A stretch of DNA of 64,000 nucleotides from Thuidium tamariscinum (lineage: Eukaryota; Streptophyta; Bryopsida; Hypnales; Thuidiaceae), in the NCBI GenBank assembly GCA_947034885.2, contig OX344749.2, positions 49,381,682-49,445,681 of the forward strand, given 5' to 3'. The notes beneath the pieces are model-generated. The model worked only from the letters and a program-made list of their open reading frames with translations, did not search any database and had not been told where the DNA came from. The position numbers and the translations under genes are program-made. Shown here piece after piece: positions 48,044 to 60,611 of the stretch (positions within the stretch are counted from its first letter, which is position 1; the number at the start of each line of letters is the position of its first letter).

Positions 48044-51000
48044 GTAAGGATGAAAAGAAAGCTCAATTAGTCAAGCCAGGATAAACAGGTTTCATAATTG
48101 AATTGCAGAATCTTGTCTTTCACAGCACTCGTTAGGTGTGCCACGATATTTGCCACTTGCAGTGCAGCAAATGCATACCTAGAGCACACCGAAGGCTTGA
48201 AACACTCAAATGTTGCACATACTGCAAGAAAGTGTTGTCTAGATACTTTTCTCTACCATAACTTTCTCCAGTGTGCAAGGTTCATGTTGACGGGCTTTAA
48301 AACCCTGTTGCTTGTTCACAGGTTGCATGGGACGTCATCAGATCAAGCCTTGATGCTTGTGGCGAAGATACTTTATTTTTGGAGTATTCTTTCGATGAAA
48401 GGAGTGAATATCTAAACAGCTTCTATTTGAGCACGTTCCGTTTCGGAACTGTGTACGCAGTCAAGAAGGTGTGTGCGCTTAAATCACTGCCGAGCATGTC
48501 AGTCCGTGTTAATTAGTTAATAACCCGATTATGAGGACATTGTTGGCTTTGGAGCGCTACTTTTTTTGGAGCCATAGATAGGTTTGAGTTCAGCCTTCAG
48601 ATGTTGGAAGTAACTTGCATTCTGTTGGGATTTTAAATAATAGGTCTACCGGAAGATCTTCATCAAATAGGTCATCACGTTATTTTCGCACTGTGTATGC
48701 TGGTGCAATAGATTGTATCATTTGATTCTACCAGTTCTTGAAGATTAATCAGTAGGTGTACTGCTCTAGGGACGCGGCATGGTCATCGAACCACAAAGGT
48801 TAGCAGTCCTCAATGGGCATCCTGAGACGGTGATTCAAGTTATCCAAAGATTGCATAAGGCTTTGATTAGTTCCAAATATGTGGAAGCAGAGGTCATCAG
48901 GGACCTTGAGGCTTTGCATCAGTTACTGATTTTTCCCGTGGCTGAGTTCTTGAAACAAATGCAATATGAGCACAAGCTGGTGATTTGCCCCAATGATGTA
49001 AGTAGTGAAAATACTGCACTGACTTAATTGAGTCAATAATTATGCAGCAAGTGTCGTAGGTGACATTATTTGGAGAGGTGACGTATATTTTGCAGGTTTG
49101 AATATAATATAAATTAGTTCAGTTTTATGAGTGGTTGTCGATCGTTTGCAAAGTGATAACGAGGCTTAACGAGACCATTTTTTAATTTTGCATGATGCGA
49201 CAGATTTCCGTCTTTAGTCTTGAGTTCACAATTCATACCATTTAGAACAATGTAGGCCTGTCGTATGCTTTGACACTCACCTGCGCCGTATGCAGTAGAA
49301 GTCGCTATTGTTTTGTCCAGTACGTAACTTAGCTTACTCTCCATTGTGCTGCCTTCTTGATGAAATTTAATTACATTCTTGGATGCCGAACAGATTTTGA
49401 CGAAGGTGCCATTTGCTATCCTTCGAAACCCTGCCGAAAAATCCCTTAGCAAAGGGTATCTGTTTCAAAGTCATACCATCTCCATTACTCCATCACTACG
49501 AGTTCTTCAGCAAAATAAGGAGAGGTACTCGACTCTTCAGAACATGGAATTGGTGGAGGGCCCAGGAGCCGCTGTCGTTATCGGAGATCCTGCGTACAAA
49601 ATTCCCAAAATGCGGCTGGAGCATTCCAGAGAGGAGGTTGAGTTCATCACGTCTTTATTTCCCAACAGATGTGCGCAATTTACAAGAAGGGACGCCACTG
49701 TTGAAACTCTTTTGGACTGGGCCTCTCGACCCTCGAAGAGGTCCCGCTCTCAGGCTTTTGTTCACATTGCAGCCCATTGTGAAACTGGGGACGATCGCAG
49801 GCGCCATGGGATTCTCAGGCTTACTGAGCTCGACAGTACTCAGCCATCATCTGATGAACCCCGGGACCTTATCAAGCTTGACGGGACACTTTCGGCGGAG
49901 AGTATTGTCAAGAGCGGAAGTGAGTGGCGCGCGCGCATGATTGTCTTAAGCGCATGCAGTTCAGGAGAAGGGGAGGTACGTTCAACTGATATAATGTAAT
50001 ATGAATCTTTCCTTCCATGCCATTCCTCACAATTCAGGCTCACAAAACAAGTTTAAGACCTAAGTAAGTACAGTAGTTGCGTTTTTGGGTAATACAGATC
50101 ATTTTCGTGGGGTTTCTTTTCCTTGTGAATTTCATGTGGTCATTCAATATGTTTTTACTGGTCCGTAGATTAAAGCCGAGGGCGTGCTGAACCTTCCCCG
50201 AGCATTCATGGTGGCTGGAGTGCCTTGCTCGGTGGTGTCCCAGTGGCCAATTGAGGATGGTTCGACAGCACAACTAATGAAGTTTCTCTACCGAAAACTG
50301 TTGGAAGGGATGGATGTGGCTTCCGCGTTGCAATCCTCGATGCAGCAGATGTTGGACAATGGATACAACATCAAGCAGTGGGGAGCCTTCATGGTGTGGG
50401 GTCTTCCCACAGTTTGCCTACCTGATGAATTACTCTCAAAGGATGCAGGAGCCACATTTCTGCAAATTGGGAAAAAGCTTCTTGAATCTAAAAGGTGCAC
50501 TCGGAATCACTGGTTCTTTGGTGTCATGGTGTGCAAAAAATGATCATTCTTGACTCGTTTCACGAGCTCAAAGACCGTCTTCTCATCAGTGAGCAACAAT
50601 TTCTTGGACGTGATTGTTAGTAGTGCTTTAATTTAGACTAATCGTGTCTCATGTTTGTCTGTGTATTTATTGATACATGAAGGTATTCTGATGCGCTGCT
50701 TCCTTTGAAGAAAAGCCTCGAGATAATGAAGGCCAATAAAGAAAGCACCAACAACGATGCGCTTGTTGAGTGTCTCTGCTGGTTGGCCGAGTGTGAGGAG
50801 TATTTTTGCAGTCGAGACCCTAATCCATTTCATCTCCAGAACTCCTTCCATTTAAGATTTGCATCTCAGTACGGTGACGATGATTTTGCAGCAGATCGGT
50901 TCAGTCATTTAGACGCTGGAATTAAATATCTGGGTGAGGCTCTCAAACATACAAAAGTGGATGGTAGCGTGCCACCAAGTCAACTGGATATTCACATGCG

Positions 51001-54000
51001 CCTTGGAAGGTTACATTATATCAGATCAGGATGCTGTTGGTTAAGATTGAACGTGATTCCTCTGCCTAACATAATCGATGGTATTCCGGCAGTTCTTGAT
51101 ACTTTTCAAGCCAATGGTGCGCTATCTGGATACATATACATCCATTGACACAACTTGGCAATGTTCAGCAGATATTTAATGTCATATACTTGAAATTTGT
51201 GCAGATTTGTTTTCTTATTTTCTTATTTTGTAGAAATACTTTGTCTATGCTCTTGTAATAGGCACAATGTCCCACAAGCATAATCTTTTCAAAAAAAATC
51301 TATACAGAAATTCATATTATTTTATACATACATTATGTAGTGAATTTCAGTGTTCACGTTTTCATGTGGATATGTGTCTCGTTTTCAGATGTCTCAGCTG
51401 CCGACTCGTTGCGAAAGGCATTCGAGCATTACATGGAGTATGCGAAATTGTGCTCTCAGAACATGAGTCGTTTAACATTGGGTAGTGAGCATTGGGTTTC
51501 TGCAGCAACTTCTCGCAATGAAGATTTACTGAAACTGCAAGATATCCTACTCTTGAATCGAGTGTATCTTCACAGACTTAAACAACACTTGATAGAGCGT
51601 CACCGCAAGCTCACAGGCGATGCTACAATGGGAACTGTGAGATATACACTCGAACATCGCTTCCTGGTATCCGAGATACTGGTGAAAGCAATGTGGCTCA
51701 ATAGGATGTACATACTCCCATGGGAGCTCTCACTGAGCTGGCGAGCAATTGATGATTATGCAACATGGGATCTCCTCTTAACAGATTCATTCAAGAAGGT
51801 AAGCAATTTGAATTTGATTTCATTCATTTGCCTCCACTTCTCTGAACTTTGCAAGTTGCTATTAAAAAGGTTGCAAAGAACTTGAGTCAAACCATTTGGT
51901 ATTTCTACAGTTATTGATGTATGCCACTTTTCTAAGGCCCATTCATGAGCTAGTTTCATTGAGTCATGACAAAGCACCTGTTTTCGCTTCGTGCACGCAG
52001 GAAACATGTACACTTGCAAGATGCTGTGGCGATGTTTTTGTGGAATATTATGCACTCCATGATGACCTAAGTTCACAAAAGTTCCTGCTAATATGTGTTA
52101 TGTCTCAGGTAACCCTACATTACACATGCTTTTGCATGTCCACGGCTGCAATTTTCTAAACTGTATAGGTGAAATTTCACAAGTTCTATTTCAGAGATGG
52201 AGATAGGTCACAATGTATGAGCGTTCTTATCTTATTTCAACAGAATGTTGAATTTCCCATAAAGCATCATTGAACTGATTGAATTGCAATTATTCTTGCC
52301 ACCTGTAATATGATGTGTTCATTTCTCTGATCAGGTGCATCCAACCCGGTATTTTGTAAATGACAATGAAGACTTCCACAACAATCTTGACCTCGTGATG
52401 ACAAGGACTGCTTCCATGATGTCTGCTCACAGCAACCTCAAATCTCATGTCCTACTAAAAGATCTGGAATACCTTTATGAGGTTCTCATCGAGCCTATTC
52501 GGGATGTACTGAAGACTTTGCATCAAGAACAAAAGTTGGTATTTATTCCGTGTGAGGTAAGGTTACAATTTACGATTAATGCACTCTGGAAAACGTCTCA
52601 GGCCTGACTAATTCTATCAGCAATTTTAATGGTGCAAGTGAAAGGTTTATTTGAATGCAAAAATTATGATTATCTGAAGTCACAGGCTGTTTTAAGAAAC
52701 TGTTTTTGCACTCCGTCGATTATGTTATGTTTCGTTTGCTGGTGATGCGTGCAACTTAAGAGGCACAAAGCTGGTTCACTGTAGTGATTTTAACATTTAA
52801 CAGTGAATGATGATTCATGTGGTGGTTGTTCCCAGTGCTTAGCAGCAGTTCCATTTGGGCTACTTCGAGACGGTGCTCAACCTCTTGGCGATGGATACCT
52901 CATTCAAAGTCACACCATCTCTGTCATGCCGTCATTTCGGATGCTTGAATACTGCAGTCAGCGCCTCCAGGATTTACAGACTTTACCCTTGGTACCCGAC
53001 TCGAGTGCAAGCCTCTTTCTTAGCAATCCCGGCAACAATTCCAAGGACAACGACTCGGATGGAGGACCAGCAGCTGTCGTTGCTTCCCAATTTCCCGCCC
53101 GATGCAGGGCACTACATGACTTTGATGCTACTGTTGAGTCTCTTGTGGACTGGGCAGAGCTGCCTTCTTTGACGAATATGCATTGCCAAGCGTTTTTCCA
53201 CATTGAGGCAGAGATTGAATCTGAAGATAGTGGCATGGGGTTTTTGAAGTTGGCTAATTTCCAAGGTAAAATCCACCCAGATGTCATTTAATTACCTGGC
53301 TGTTGACGATAGACCTGCATTTGATTATTTTTACATTCAAAGAGACAGCATTGATTAATCAATCGCCCTTTAATGCGACGGAGCCAATTTTATTTCATCC
53401 TTAAATTTAGCTTGTTGGTGCAGCACTAAACTTGCAAAAAAACTTGTCGGTATGGTGAGCGGACTTGTCCAACCTCCTATGCTCCTAATATCAAATGCCT
53501 GCATGGCTTAATTTTGCTCTGTAGTAGTAGCGGGACTAGCTATATGAAGCTTACACTAAACAACCTGGGATCCTGATCTGAGAGATTTAAGGCAGAAAAT
53601 TCTTATTTATATGACGTACTGGCCAAGCTGATCATACATGTAATACCAGAGAATATCGAGGAATCGAGCTCAAGTATTTCGGAGGCGGGAAGTGGAAGTC
53701 GTTCCAAGGATGGGAGGCTTTCATCTGAAGCGATTGTCAAGTATGGCTTTCAATGGAGAGTGCGCATGGCGGTCTTGCGAGCATGCGAATCAGCCAATGG
53801 ACAGGTTTTCCTCCTCTGCAGATCTGCTTGAGTGTACATGTTTATAAATGTGAATTCTTCGTGTTAGTAAGTAGTGCTAGCAACAAGAAATTTAATTTCC
53901 TCCGCCGAAGTCAGTCAATATGGCCAAATTTTCCAATGATGAATGAACGTTTGTTTGTTTTTATTTTGGTTGGGTCTTCATGTTTACAGATACATAAGCC

Positions 54001-57000
54001 GGAAGGTGTCCTGAGTGTGACAAGAGCATTTTTGGCGGTGGGGGTTCCGTCTGTGGTCACGTCACACTGTCCTGTGGACGATGCGTTTGCTCGCCATTTC
54101 TTTGCACATCTCTACACAAGTATGAAGGATGGGGATGATGTGGCCACAGCTGTGCGCTACTCTATGCTACAGATGAAGAAGGATGGATTTGAATTGAATC
54201 AATGGGGTGGATTTTCGGTATTCGGTGCACCAAATGTACGTCTCCCTCAAGAAATGCTACGAAGCTGTGAAGAGCTCTTGGAGAAGGGGAGAAACCTTCT
54301 TGACTCTCATAGGTGCTTCACCGAATCACCAGCTCCGTCCTGCACCTCTTTAATGCCAGATTATGAATCCATCCTTTCTCCAGTCAAGATTGTAGACCTT
54401 GATCTGTTCGGAAATTAGATGATAGAAGTTGGTTGTGCATATTGTTTTTGAGATACGTGACCTCAAATTTGTCGTTGATCGCAGCGTGACCTTAAATAAC
54501 TGTGGTTGAGTTTATGATGCAGATACTCTGAAGCAATTTTGATATTTAAAAAAAGTCTAAATATGTTGAAGGCTAAGGATGATGACAGTCTAATGAAATC
54601 ATTTGATGCTCTGCGTTGGTTGGGAGAATGTGAGGAGGGCTTGTTCAAATTCAAGCACATCCAATGGCTTGGACGGAAGTATGATCCGTCAATAGAGTTT
54701 GACTATAGGATGTTTTCTTCTCCGCATCAACGCGAAGCTCTCGAACCAGATCAGCTCATTCACGTGCAATCTGCGATTCATTATCTTGTTGAGGCTCGTA
54801 AAGTTGCGCAGGACATTAAGAGAGACATAGTGCTACCAATTGATCAAAGCATCGAGAAGCAGCTTGGGTTATTACACTTCCTCCAAGGATTATGCCACCT
54901 TCGGAGGTTCGAATCTCAGATCCTCACAGGCAAAATTGGGACGAGGGACAGCATGCAAGAAATGCTAATCTTCCTCCAAAATGATGGTATTTGCTTCCCT
55001 AACCTGTCATCAGAGGATTTTCCTTAACGAATTTAACCAGAATCTTGAATCTATGAGTGCTTTACTCAGGCTAGAGACTGATGGTGAAGGGTCCTGATAA
55101 TTTATTATTTCGTCGTATATGTATTACAAATGTGTCGTAGGGATCATCTCTTGCAATAATCTACGAAGGAAACGATTAGATGAAATTCAAGTGACAAATG
55201 CTTAATGTGAGCTCTCTGCGACTCACAAATCACACGAAGCATCCATTAAATATCAGCACGATTCGTGATTGACGAATTAACTCAATAAGCCAGACCAACA
55301 CGAAGTGAAAATGGCTGATTGTTATTGGCTGTTCTTCCTCTTCTTCTTCCTCTGTCAGGTGGTTTGAAATGTCAAGATTCCTGGCAAACTTCAGCTGAGT
55401 GCTTCATCCAACATTTAAACCTATGCTCCAGCATCAGGGATCGGGAAACGAGGTCCAGTGAGCCTTGGTTGAAGGCAGTGGACTCACAGATCAAAACCGC
55501 TGATCTGCTGTTACATGTGACACAATGGGAGCGAGAATATATCATCACCGTCTACAGGTACTTATTACAGACTCGTCGACTTAGAGGAAGAGTACAGTAT
55601 CCGACAGAGGCCATTCTCACGAAGGAGTTCCATTTGTTAACTATGCCACTTCTTCTTAGAGAATGTTGGCTCGAGAGAAAGAGCAAAGTGAGGTGGGAAA
55701 TTTCTGTTGAGCGGCAATCAACGAGAACATTAAATTCCGGTTTGGACCTGTCAATTGAGATTGGAGAAACTTGTGGAGAAGATCCTGTAATACTGGAGTA
55801 TAACTTGGATCTTGATGTCACAAATACCATCACGACGCTCATCACTCGAAAGGTACTGACACTTCCCCAAAGACTCAGCCAAATGAATTTGATTGTGGGT
55901 CAAAAGCAATAATATAAAATATCATCATATGTAATAGTGGCTAGCTGTTGAAACATGACATAATTCGAAATAAACTCCAATTGCGATCAAAGACGTGGTG
56001 TGTCAATGCAACACAGAACTTCAAACACATGAAGAATTATTTTCATGTGTACGGAATGAATGCAGCTGCAGGAGTCTGTACCTGAAATACGTTTACGTTT
56101 CGTCCCAATCGAAGAACCTCAAAAACTAAAGCGCGTGTTGGCAACACTATGCCCTTCTATGGCTGATAAGACCAAGTTCAACAAATCGGAAAGTTTAAAG
56201 GATCTGGAATACATGTACATGTTGCTGATCGGGAATAATGAAACAGTGGATCTGACAATAAAGCGTATGTCGCTTAACCAAAAATTGATCATTGTCCCTG
56301 GCAAGGTAAAGTTGAATCTGCCAAGCACCTGTGTCCAATTGCTGCCAATGGTGTACATGTATGCAGACAGAAATTGAGGTTGACATTATTCTTGAAGCCA
56401 GTTTTTAAAATCATTATCACGGACCCTAAGGTTAGGTGGGGGGAGTTGCGAATCGGGTCCTACCCAGTTGATATATTTCGTGGTTGTGCTATGCTTTGAA
56501 TAATAAGAATTCACGTTCAAGTATTAGTTGGAGAGTGGTGCCGACACATTATTGAAAATTCTGGTAATGCTCAGATTGAGTTTTAGGAGGATTTAGCGGA
56601 TCAAATACTGTCTTGCATCTCAGTCTCAGAAACTATGTTGCATGTTAATTTTCAGCTCTTATCCGTGGTACCTTTTGCGCTCCTTCGAAACCCTGATCAA
56701 CCTCAAGGCCAAGGGTACCTCTTCCAGAGTAATACCATCTCTATTCAGCCTTCCCTGCGTATCCTGGAACATTGCTGCCAACGTTTCGAGATTATGCAGT
56801 CTCGTTGTTTGATGCCAGGTTCAAAAGCAAGCCTTGTAATTGGATGCTCTACTGGCAGCACTGAAAAAATTGAGAGGTGCAAAAGAATAGTAAATGAAGA
56901 AGAGTGTGTTACCTCCCAATTTCCCAATCACTGTGTCGACATGCGGGAACTAGCTTCGAGTACCTATGTTGAATCTCTTCTAGATTGGGCAGAGTTGCCT

Positions 57001-58234
57001 TCATCTTCCAAAGAGGATTACAGTCAAGCATTCCTCCACATTGAGGCACTCGCAGTATTCGACGAAGAAATTCAGCAAGAGGTTCTGAAGTTGGAAGACT
57101 TTACTATGGACTTGCCATCAAAGATTGTCAACTTGCAGAACACAAACGGCTACACGAGTAAGTTTTTAGATTCAATCAAATTTTAATAATTTTATTTATT
57201 GAATGTTGTATTTTCTTAAATTCAAGAAAGCTTCATTAGCTAGCTCCTGATGTTTATTAAACGTTCAAATAGCAATAGAAGGAAATTAAGTCATGGACTG
57301 TAAACACAACTTTCGTGCTAGCTGAGAAATTGGTTTTCTACTGAATAAGTTTAAATATTGCCTGCAGAGCCAATTTTGCAATCCTTCGAAGCTGCCATAG
57401 GTGCTGAAAGCAGTACTGGGACGGAAAGCATCAATCTTGAGGACCAAGGATTTGACGACGCATTAGAGAATGCGAAGAGGCTTAGCTTAGGACTTGGAGA
57501 AGTGAAATCTGACAGCATTCGCGGCTGCACCAGCTCAAGACATGGCTCACTTTCGGCTGAAGCCATTGCGAAGAGCCCCTTTGAATGGTGGGTGCGTATG
57601 GTAGCCTTGAGAGCATGCGAGGCACCCAAGTCTCAGGTAACTTAATTTTTATAACTCCTTTCTCAAACTCTTTCACACTCAGACAGTATCTTCAGGAGTT
57701 AGTATAGATTACACCAGTCGTGGGTAGTCCGCAATATTCCTTCAGTGGGATTATACAAACCCCCTGATCCTCTCATCGGATCGGTCAAAGAGGGACATCT
57801 ATTGACGAGTTCAGAACACGTTTGCTTTAAGTTAGTTGTAGACAGGAAATTTCTTGATTGAAAGAGATCGTGCATGACAAAACTAACTTGAGGCTGCCTG
57901 GGTTGGTTGATTCCCTGCCTTCTCCCAGATCCAAGCAGAGAGTGTGCTCAACCTGGCACGAGCATTCATGGTGGCTGGGGTGCCGTGCGTGATTATGTCT
58001 CACTGGCTGCCGAGTGATCCAGCGGCGACATCAGTGCTGTTCGGTCAGCTGTACCAGCGTATGAAGGAAGGCGACGACGTGTCGACCGCTCTACGCCGCT
58101 CCATGCTGCGGATGCTGGAGGATGGGGTGGGCATGGAGCAGTGGGGAGCATACTCAGTGCTGGGCTTGCCCACCGTTCGCCTTCCTGATGACATGCTGGT
58201 CCGCAGGTCTGGGAAAGAGAAGATGACGGACTAG
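45316..58234 (+). CDS. TPR-like protein with three tandem CHAT (caspase-like) modules, 2,553 aa
   Basis: Twenty-one coding exons: 45316-45363, 45719-46635, 46727-47364, 47625-48043, 48322-48468, 48770-48997, 49394-49975, 50169-50494, 50683-51116, 51389-51798, 52001-52108, 52335-52556, 52836-53265, 53650-53804, 53990-54312, 54523-54986, 55359-55852, 56066-56305, 56656-57157, 57368-57636, 57929-58234. All are GT-AG and in phase (7,662 nt). ATG 45316 follows an in-frame stop at 45292. Residues 1-674 are helical and TPR-like. Three repeats of linker plus CHAT follow: about 675-1102, 1384-1795 and 2116-2553. They are one polypeptide because exons cross each boundary mid-codon (KKLLESKR|YSDALLPL, RNLLDSHR|YSEAILIF). 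CHAT peptidases use a His-Cys dyad: module 1 has HIAAH (H927) and LSACSSGEG (C987); module 2 has HIEAE and LRAC (C1682); module 3 has HIEAL and LRAC (C2446). Less certain junctions are exon 3 start, exon 6 start and exon 18 start (56066 or 56072). Confidence 0.85.
48322..50494 (+). other. CHAT module 1 (catalytic His and Cys both present)
   Basis: Exons 5-8. In order: LFLEYSFDE strand, LVICPND, VPFAILRNP, YLFQSHTISITPSLRVL, the His box AFVHIAAHC (H927), the Cys box MIVLSACSSGEGE (C987), then PRAFMVAGVPCSVVSQWPIED and the closing QWGAFMVWGLPTV. This is the complete CHAT order, so the module is expected to be an active protease. Confidence 0.85.
52001..54312 (+). other. CHAT module 2 (His position replaced by Glu)
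   Basis: Exons 11-15. The same landmarks as module 1: VFVEYYALHDD, LVFIPCE, VPFGLLRDG, YLIQSHTISVMPSFRML, TRAFLAVGVPSVVTSHCPVDD, QWGGFSVFGAPNV. The His box reads AFFHIEAEIE, with Glu1619 where module 1 has His927. The Cys box keeps C1682 in AVLRACESANGQ. By sequence it is a likely pseudo-protease. Confidence 0.8.
56066..58234 (+). other. CHAT module 3 (His position replaced by Leu)
   Basis: Exons 18-21. The landmarks are LIIVPGK, VPFALLRNP, YLFQSNTISIQPSLRIL, ARAFMVAGVPCVIMSHW and QWGAYSVLGLPTV. The His box reads AFLHIEALAV, with Leu2327 at the catalytic position. The Cys box is VALRACEAPKSQ (C2446). A 60-residue acidic, Ser-rich insertion (exon 20) precedes the Cys box. The protein ends soon after the domain, at KEKMTD. 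Confidence 0.8.
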
Positions 58235-59383
58235 ATTAAATACAACCTCCGATCGACAGCCCCCGGAGGTCATGCCCGGACATCATGCCATGTAGTCCTT
58301 ATTGAGAACTTCGTTGTGCTCGCTCTCTTTTGATCGATTGAGCTGCTTAGGTGGTTTATTTTTCATTCGAATTAGAGGGTATTTACAGAATGCAGACTTG
58401 TGCAAACTTTGATCCTCAGCACCCATTCCTCTCAATTGCTTTACCTCCGCTTCCTGAAACTATTTTCTGTGGAGGCCTGCATGCCTTCTCTTCGGTGCGT
58501 CGGATCAGAGGCTGTGAAAGCTCCATATACATGGAGCTCTTACAGTACAAGTCATGGAGCTCCTACAGTCCGGGTTCCATCTCACTATTTATTGAAGTGG
58601 ATCGATCTTACGTAACTCGGATCATCTGAAAGTGCATGCTCCTCTACATTGATACATGAGTATTTGAGTTGGTGAATCTGATATCAAGATTAAACTTCAG
58701 TTTTATAGTTGCCACACCCATTTCACTGACCACATACCTCTGCTGAAAATTTATGGATCTTCCCAACTAGACAACATGCTGAATTTAAACCAGCAGTAGC
58801 TAGACAATCAGAGATTCTAATCGGCCAAGCCCCGAGCCCCATGAATGTGTTAAGCATGTTCACCTTACTTAGTTTCTGTGATGTGGAGGAAGGAGTGAAG
58901 TTTTGGGTTAATTAAGAGATGTTCAATCAGCTTCTTTTGACGAAATCGCTCTTCTTTCGATCCTCCGCTTCAATCAGCTCTTCCAGTTCACCGAATCCAT
59001 GAACTCAAGCATTTTCATGAGGAAAAACTCATCTCAATATCTCACATGGGTAGCCAATTGCAAGCACTCTGACATCTTCGGAAGCCTCGTGTTGGAGTTC
59101 AATTCTTTTGACGTAGCGATTCTTCTCGTTTCGACTCACCCCCTCCCTCAGTGGGTGTCCTCAACTAGTTCCACCGGATTAAGTGAAGGAACTACTCCCA
59201 CAAGATCTTCATTCTTCTGCACACCAAGCCGTTTGGAAGCCACGCATTAACTACCGTAATTATGCAACGCTCTTCTGGGAATGCTTATGATTTCCTCACA
59301 ACTTGCATAGGATGTTAGAAGCCTGTTCTGTTATCAAGTGTCACATGCTTCACCAACCCTACACATGTCACGCATGTGCAAAG
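58235..59383. other. 3' flank of the CHAT gene
   Basis: Moderate-GC sequence without a supported gene, probably including the 3' UTR near its left end. A short duplicated ATGGAGCTC(T/C) lies at 58531-58561. Confidence 0.4.
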
Positions 59384-59387
59384 TTAA

Positions 59388-59606
59388 CCCTGTGAGGACG
59401 GGCTGGTCTCCTTGGAAATTATGCTTTTGAAACCATGGAAATCTTCTACTTTAAAGAATTCAAAAGAATTCATTGGAGACCAAACTACTATTCATGACCT
59501 CCTCTTTTGCACAAAGTTCCAAGGATGAACAATTGCAATTGTATCTTACATGCAAGAATTTTCAATCATCCATTGGACACTTAATTGTTTGCAACGGTGT
59601 TATAGG
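59388..59606. mobile_element. 220-bp TTAA MITE (piggyBac-like), copy 3
   Basis: Begins CCCTGTGAGGACGGGCTGG after TTAA at 59384-59387, very like copy 1. The body has the same order of blocks (GGAAATTATGC, GACCTCC, AAGGATGAACAATTGCAATT). It ends GCAACGGTGTTATAGG. The right flank reads ATAA at 59607-59610, one base from TTAA, so this copy is older or mutated. Confidence 0.65.
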
Positions 59607-59610
59607 ATAA

Positions 59611-60611
59611 ACTTCCAACCAATGCCATAATTCCATGGACCATGATTCAATATATAACAAACCTCAGTCCTTTTGACACAATCAACTTTTAGGATTTAGG
59701 TTTTCAAATTTCATGGTTTAGAATGGTATATGGGTGTTTCTAAGAAAATTGACTTCTTATTTTTAAGATTTTAAGTTTTGAATGGACATAGCTCCATCCC
59801 CTCCATTGTGAGGGCCTAAAATACCAATGGTGTAATTGTTCTTCAATGCCATATTGTTTATTTGAAAGATATGGTGAGTTTTACTTTGGAGATGAGGATG
59901 ACCTAAATGAGTGGATGGCACAATCCAAGGCTAGGCATGATTTGACCTTCTTCAACAACTTTCATGCATCTATATTTACATTCCAAAGACCAACATGTAT
60001 TGGATAGAACTTAAGTTAATAACAAGAAATACATACTCTAATAATACTAGACTATCTATATAAGCAAGTAGTTTCTATACAAAGAATTGTCAAACAATGA
60101 TTAGTAACATGATTTATGCAAGTTAAGTTAGAAACTTAGAATCATCTTAGAGTCATTAAATTTTGCAAAGTAGGGATTTTAGGAACCCTGAGTTGGGTAG
60201 GTGGGACAATCTATTTCTAAGCACATTTGTTTTCACGACTACATTTTGCCTAGATTATGTGCTACCTTTATCAAAGCAAAATTACAAAAGAAGCTCTTAA
60301 AATATTAGACCAAAGATTTGAAAAGTTCATACAAGCATTAGACATGTGTATAAAATATTGAAATTGGTATTATAGGGAATCTTATTAAAATGGTTGTCCT
60401 CCATTGTAATGGTGTGGAAGGGGATCAAGGAAAGGAAATCCTTGGAAAGATGGCAATGGAGGTGAGGAAATACGTGAATAAGTGATGATTTGGGCATTAG
60501 GATTTGGAATTCTAGATCATCATATTCATTAAACTGGGAGAATGGAAAGCTCTCAAAATAATATTAGGCATTTCTCAGTACAAGGAATGAAGTAAGAAAG
60601 CATTTAATTAT
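59611..60611. other. Gene-free AT-rich stretch
   Basis: No supported gene or element. Confidence 0.45.

Noticed and set aside
48779-52607. Three independent CHAT genes
   Set aside because: Exons cross each CHAT-linker boundary in the middle of a codon and all phases agree, so one gene is the simpler reading.
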